A stretch of 64,000 nucleotides of DNA from assembly GCA_902616615.1 (NCBI GenBank), contig CACMTN010000008.1, positions 27,010 through 91,009 of the forward strand. Reading direction: 5' to 3'. Numbering within the stretch: the stretch's first letter is position 1; every line of letters begins with the position of its first letter. Shown piece by piece: positions 62,429 through 64,000 of the stretch. The notes beneath the pieces are model-generated. The model ran no database searches. It was given only the letters and a program-made list of their open reading frames with translations, and was not told the origin of the DNA. The stretch comes from an uncultured SAR116 cluster alpha proteobacterium (GTDB lineage: Bacteria > Pseudomonadota > Alphaproteobacteria > Puniceispirillales > Marisalimonadaceae). A program made the translations under genes and the position numbers.

Positions 62429-63373
62429 TTAAATAACAGTACGCTTGGCTGCATCTGAATTATGATCACCAGCTTCATCCCAATACGGTATTGGTCCATA
62501 AATTTCAATTAAAAAATCTAGAAAAGCTCTTACCTTGGGAGATAAATGTTTTCCACTAGGGTAGACTGCATAGATTGGAACATCTTCTTGAACATATTCA
62601 TCTAAAATTGACACTAATGTGCCTGCTGCTAAATGTCGTCCAACAACAAATCTTGATAACATCGCTAATCCACCACCATTAATCGCTGACCTAAGGATTG
62701 CATCTCCATGGTTGAACTGCAACTTTCCTTTTGCATGGATCAATTTAATTTTTCCATCAACTAAAAAATGCCAATCATTATAAGGACTTCCACTTCTAAA
62801 TGAAATAATATCATGATTTAATATATCGTCAGGATGTTTTGGTTTACCATTTTTTTTGATATAACCTGGAGATGCAAACAAAGTTCTTGGATTAGGAGCA
62901 AGTTTTCTTGCTATAAGCGACGAATCTTTCATAACTGCGATTCTGATACCCAAATCTATGTTGTTATCTACTAAATCAACAACCTCATCTGAGATAATCA
63001 TCTCTATTTCTACTTCTGGAAACCTTTCTCGAAATAAAGGAAGATGAGGCGCTATGTGCCTGTAAGAAAATGTTCCAGGTGCAGTAATCCTAAGATGTCC
63101 TCTAGGTGCATTAGTAGCGCTCGAAACAGCCGCCTCAGCTTCATCTACGTCGCCAATAATCCTTCTAGCTCTATCTAGATACGCAAGACCAACTTCAGTA
63201 AGTGACACAGACCTTGTGGTTCTATAAAGCAACCTAGCCCCTAATCTATCTTCTAATGCGGATATGTGTTTTGATACTACGGAGGGTGATAAATTTAATT
63301 CTCTTCCAGCTTTTGCAAGTGATCCATTATCTGCTATAGCAATAAAAACTCTCATTCCAGATATTAGATCCAT
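62429..63373 (-). CDS. LysR family transcriptional regulator
   Basis: 314 residues with GAGGTG before ATG 63373. The winged HTH spans about 1-60 (AGRELNLSPSVVSKHISALEDRLGARLLYR) and the substrate-binding domain follows from about 90 (GHLRITAPGTFSYRHIAPHLP). It is of the CrgA/PA-type LysR group. The adjacent gene downstream is the convergent flavoprotein; no target operon is divergent from it except tRNA-Ser. Its effector and targets are unknown. Confidence 0.92.
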   Translation of the reverse strand: MDLISGMRVFIAIADNGSLAKAGRELNLSPSVVSKHISALEDRLGARLLYRTTRSVSLTEVGLAYLDRARRIIGDVDEAEAAVSSATNAPRGHLRITAPGTFSYRHIAPHLPLFRERFPEVEIEMIISDEVVDLVDNNIDLGIRIAVMKDSSLIARKLAPNPRTLFASPGYIKKNGKPKHPDDILNHDIISFRSGSPYNDWHFLVDGKIKLIHAKGKLQFNHGDAILRSAINGGGLAMLSRFVVGRHLAAGTLVSILDEYVQEDVPIYAVYPSGKHLSPKVRAFLDFLIEIYGPIPYWDEAGDHNSDAAKRTVI

Positions 63374-63520
63374 GCATCACCTCTTAATAAGTTTATTGAT
63401 AACATAAACATTTTTATTTTCCATAATACATTAAAAAAACTTGAAATAATTTTTCTCATTTCGTATTACCAAAGTACATACAGCGTGAAGTAAGACACTT
63501 AAGACATATAACGTACCCGC

Positions 63521-63612
63521 GGAGGGGTGGCTGAGTGGCTGAAGGCGCCGGTTTGCTAAATCGTTAAAGGGAGCAATCCCTTTCGGGGGTTCGAATCCCC
63601 CTCCCTCCGCCA
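63521..63612 (+). tRNA. tRNA-Ser (anticodon GCU), CCA encoded
   Basis: A 92-nt class II tRNA. Acceptor GGAGGGG (63521-63527) pairs with the complementary TCCCTCC before G73, and CCA ends at 63612. The anticodon loop reads TTGCTAA, giving GCU for AGC/AGU serine codons. The long variable arm pairs AAAGGG with CCCTTT, and the T-loop is TTCGAAT within a GGGGG/CCCCC stem. The gene stands alone. Confidence 0.95.
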
Positions 63613-63666
63613 TTAATATAAATTTAATCATTTAAAAACAATATGTTATATAATTTAAAATAATTC

Positions 63667-63687
63667 GGCCCCACAAAAGGCCCCACA
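63667..63687 (+). repeat. Tandem direct repeat of GGCCCCACA after tRNA-Ser
   Basis: GGCCCCACA occurs at 63667-63675 and 63679-63687, separated by AAA. It is unusually G+C-rich for this DNA and lies 55 bp beyond the tRNA end. It could belong to an attachment or regulatory site, or be leftover sequence. The surrounding 63613-63844 shows no gene. Confidence 0.5.
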
Positions 63688-63844
63688 GCAAGGTTAGAAA
63701 GTTTTCTTCTTTCACCCAAGATATATTGTGGGGGGGTAAAAAACTATAAGCAATTAGCTTGATAAGATACTGCACTCACATTTTTTTTCGAAAAGGTTAG
63801 AGAAATTTATGACACATAAATATCTTTTAAATATCTCTAATTAA

Positions 63845-64000
63845 TTATTTCTTGTTTATCATATCACGCATTTCAATAAATTCATTAGGATATATATGCT
63901 CTGTAACTAGTTTATAACGCCCTATTATTTCGTCATGTGTAACTGTTTCTGCAACATAGTCATGTTCTTCAATTAGGTCGTTTAATTGATTATTTAAAGA
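63845..64000 (-). CDS. Partial unrecognised gene entering from the right edge
   Basis: A reverse-strand frame is open from the window end to TAA at 63845-63847, giving 51 C-terminal residues. These include EEHDYVAETVTHDEIIG and end in EMRDMINKK. The residue mix is acidic and charged, and no family is recognised. It is the first gene after tRNA-Ser. Such a position often marks accessory DNA, so it may belong to an integrated element, but no integrase is visible. Confidence 0.5.
   Translation of the reverse strand, partial: SLNNQLNDLIEEHDYVAETVTHDEIIGRYKLVTEHIYPNEFIEMRDMINKK

Noticed and set aside
63431..63631. Reverse-strand ORF containing GGGFEPP
   Set aside because: It is the antisense translation of the tRNA-Ser gene, a well-known annotation artefact.
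1..64000. CRISPR array, insertion sequences, prophage
   Set aside because: No regularly spaced repeats, transposase motifs or phage structural proteins are seen in any frame.

Overview
The window is strongly AT-rich (about a third G+C by eye), has almost no intergenic space, and carries mostly catabolic enzymes of proteobacterial type: acyl-CoA enzymes, sugar-acid dehydratases, Entner-Doudoroff genes, SDRs, TauD/PhyH dioxygenases and EamA/LysE transporters. The gene set and base composition fit a low-GC, free-living, probably marine alphaproteobacterium with broad heterotrophy. I cannot fix the clade from the sequence alone. I see no CRISPR array, insertion sequence, rRNA or phage structural gene.

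Layout. 1-738: the end of an FtsX-like ABC permease and a DUF3299 secreted protein. 740-9891: an acyl-CoA region with a cysteine-less thiolase homologue, its DUF35 partner, an ADP-forming acyl-CoA synthetase, an MFS carrier, a medium-chain reductase, a FadJ-like fusion and a nitronate monooxygenase. 10028-12929: a PhyH dioxygenase, a Cys-based phosphatase and a SAF-domain dehydrogenase in one operon. 12910-16653: a reverse-strand operon of MBL-fold hydrolase, aldo/keto reductase, OtnI, OtnC and a DUF2938 membrane protein. 16790-23315: an SDR, a LysE exporter, two tandem GlcD/LDHD-type oxidases, KdgK and a D-2-hydroxyacid dehydrogenase. 23324-31738: LtnD and an IlvD-type sugar-acid dehydratase, divergent from UxaA, SDR and FAH-hydrolase genes, then a cupin, Eda and DenD. 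31766-37115: a fused 5-oxoprolinase/hydantoinase and a class III cyclase-TPR protein.

37432-44588: glutaryl-CoA dehydrogenase; a TauD/cupin/HCCA-isomerase operon; an amidohydrolase and an LLM flavoenzyme; and a DUF3833, chalcone-isomerase-like and YciB-like envelope trio. 44623-49550: an enolase-superfamily enzyme, an epoxide-hydrolase-like protein, an EamA carrier, a HIT protein and an M20 amidohydrolase. 49560-53426: a translationally coupled zwf-pgl-edd operon. 53553-59236: a YihU-like reductase, a split ComDE-type TPP decarboxylase, a Gfo/Idh/MocA protein, two SDRs that lack the usual catalytic residues, and an EamA carrier. 59240-63373: a DEAD-box helicase, an HI0933 flavoprotein and a LysR regulator. 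63521-63612: tRNA-Ser(GCU), followed by a change of gene texture and an unrecognised partial gene.

How the genes work together. Glucose-6-phosphate can flow through Zwf, Pgl, Edd and Eda. KdgK feeds 2-keto-3-deoxygluconate into the same aldolase. LtnD and DenD (tetronate dehydrogenases), OtnI and OtnC make most of a C4 sugar-acid pathway, but the OtnK kinase is not in the window. UxaA/IlvD dehydratases, a BDH2-like SDR and a diketo-deoxy-sugar-acid hydrolase suggest oxidative deoxyhexonate breakdown to pyruvate plus lactate, with the lactate going to the GlcD-like oxidases. The most unusual locus is 53.5-58.3 kb. It may handle a C3 sulfonate (sulfolactaldehyde or sulfopyruvate), and its two SDRs have lost the Tyr/Lys or Ser/Tyr residues that define the family.
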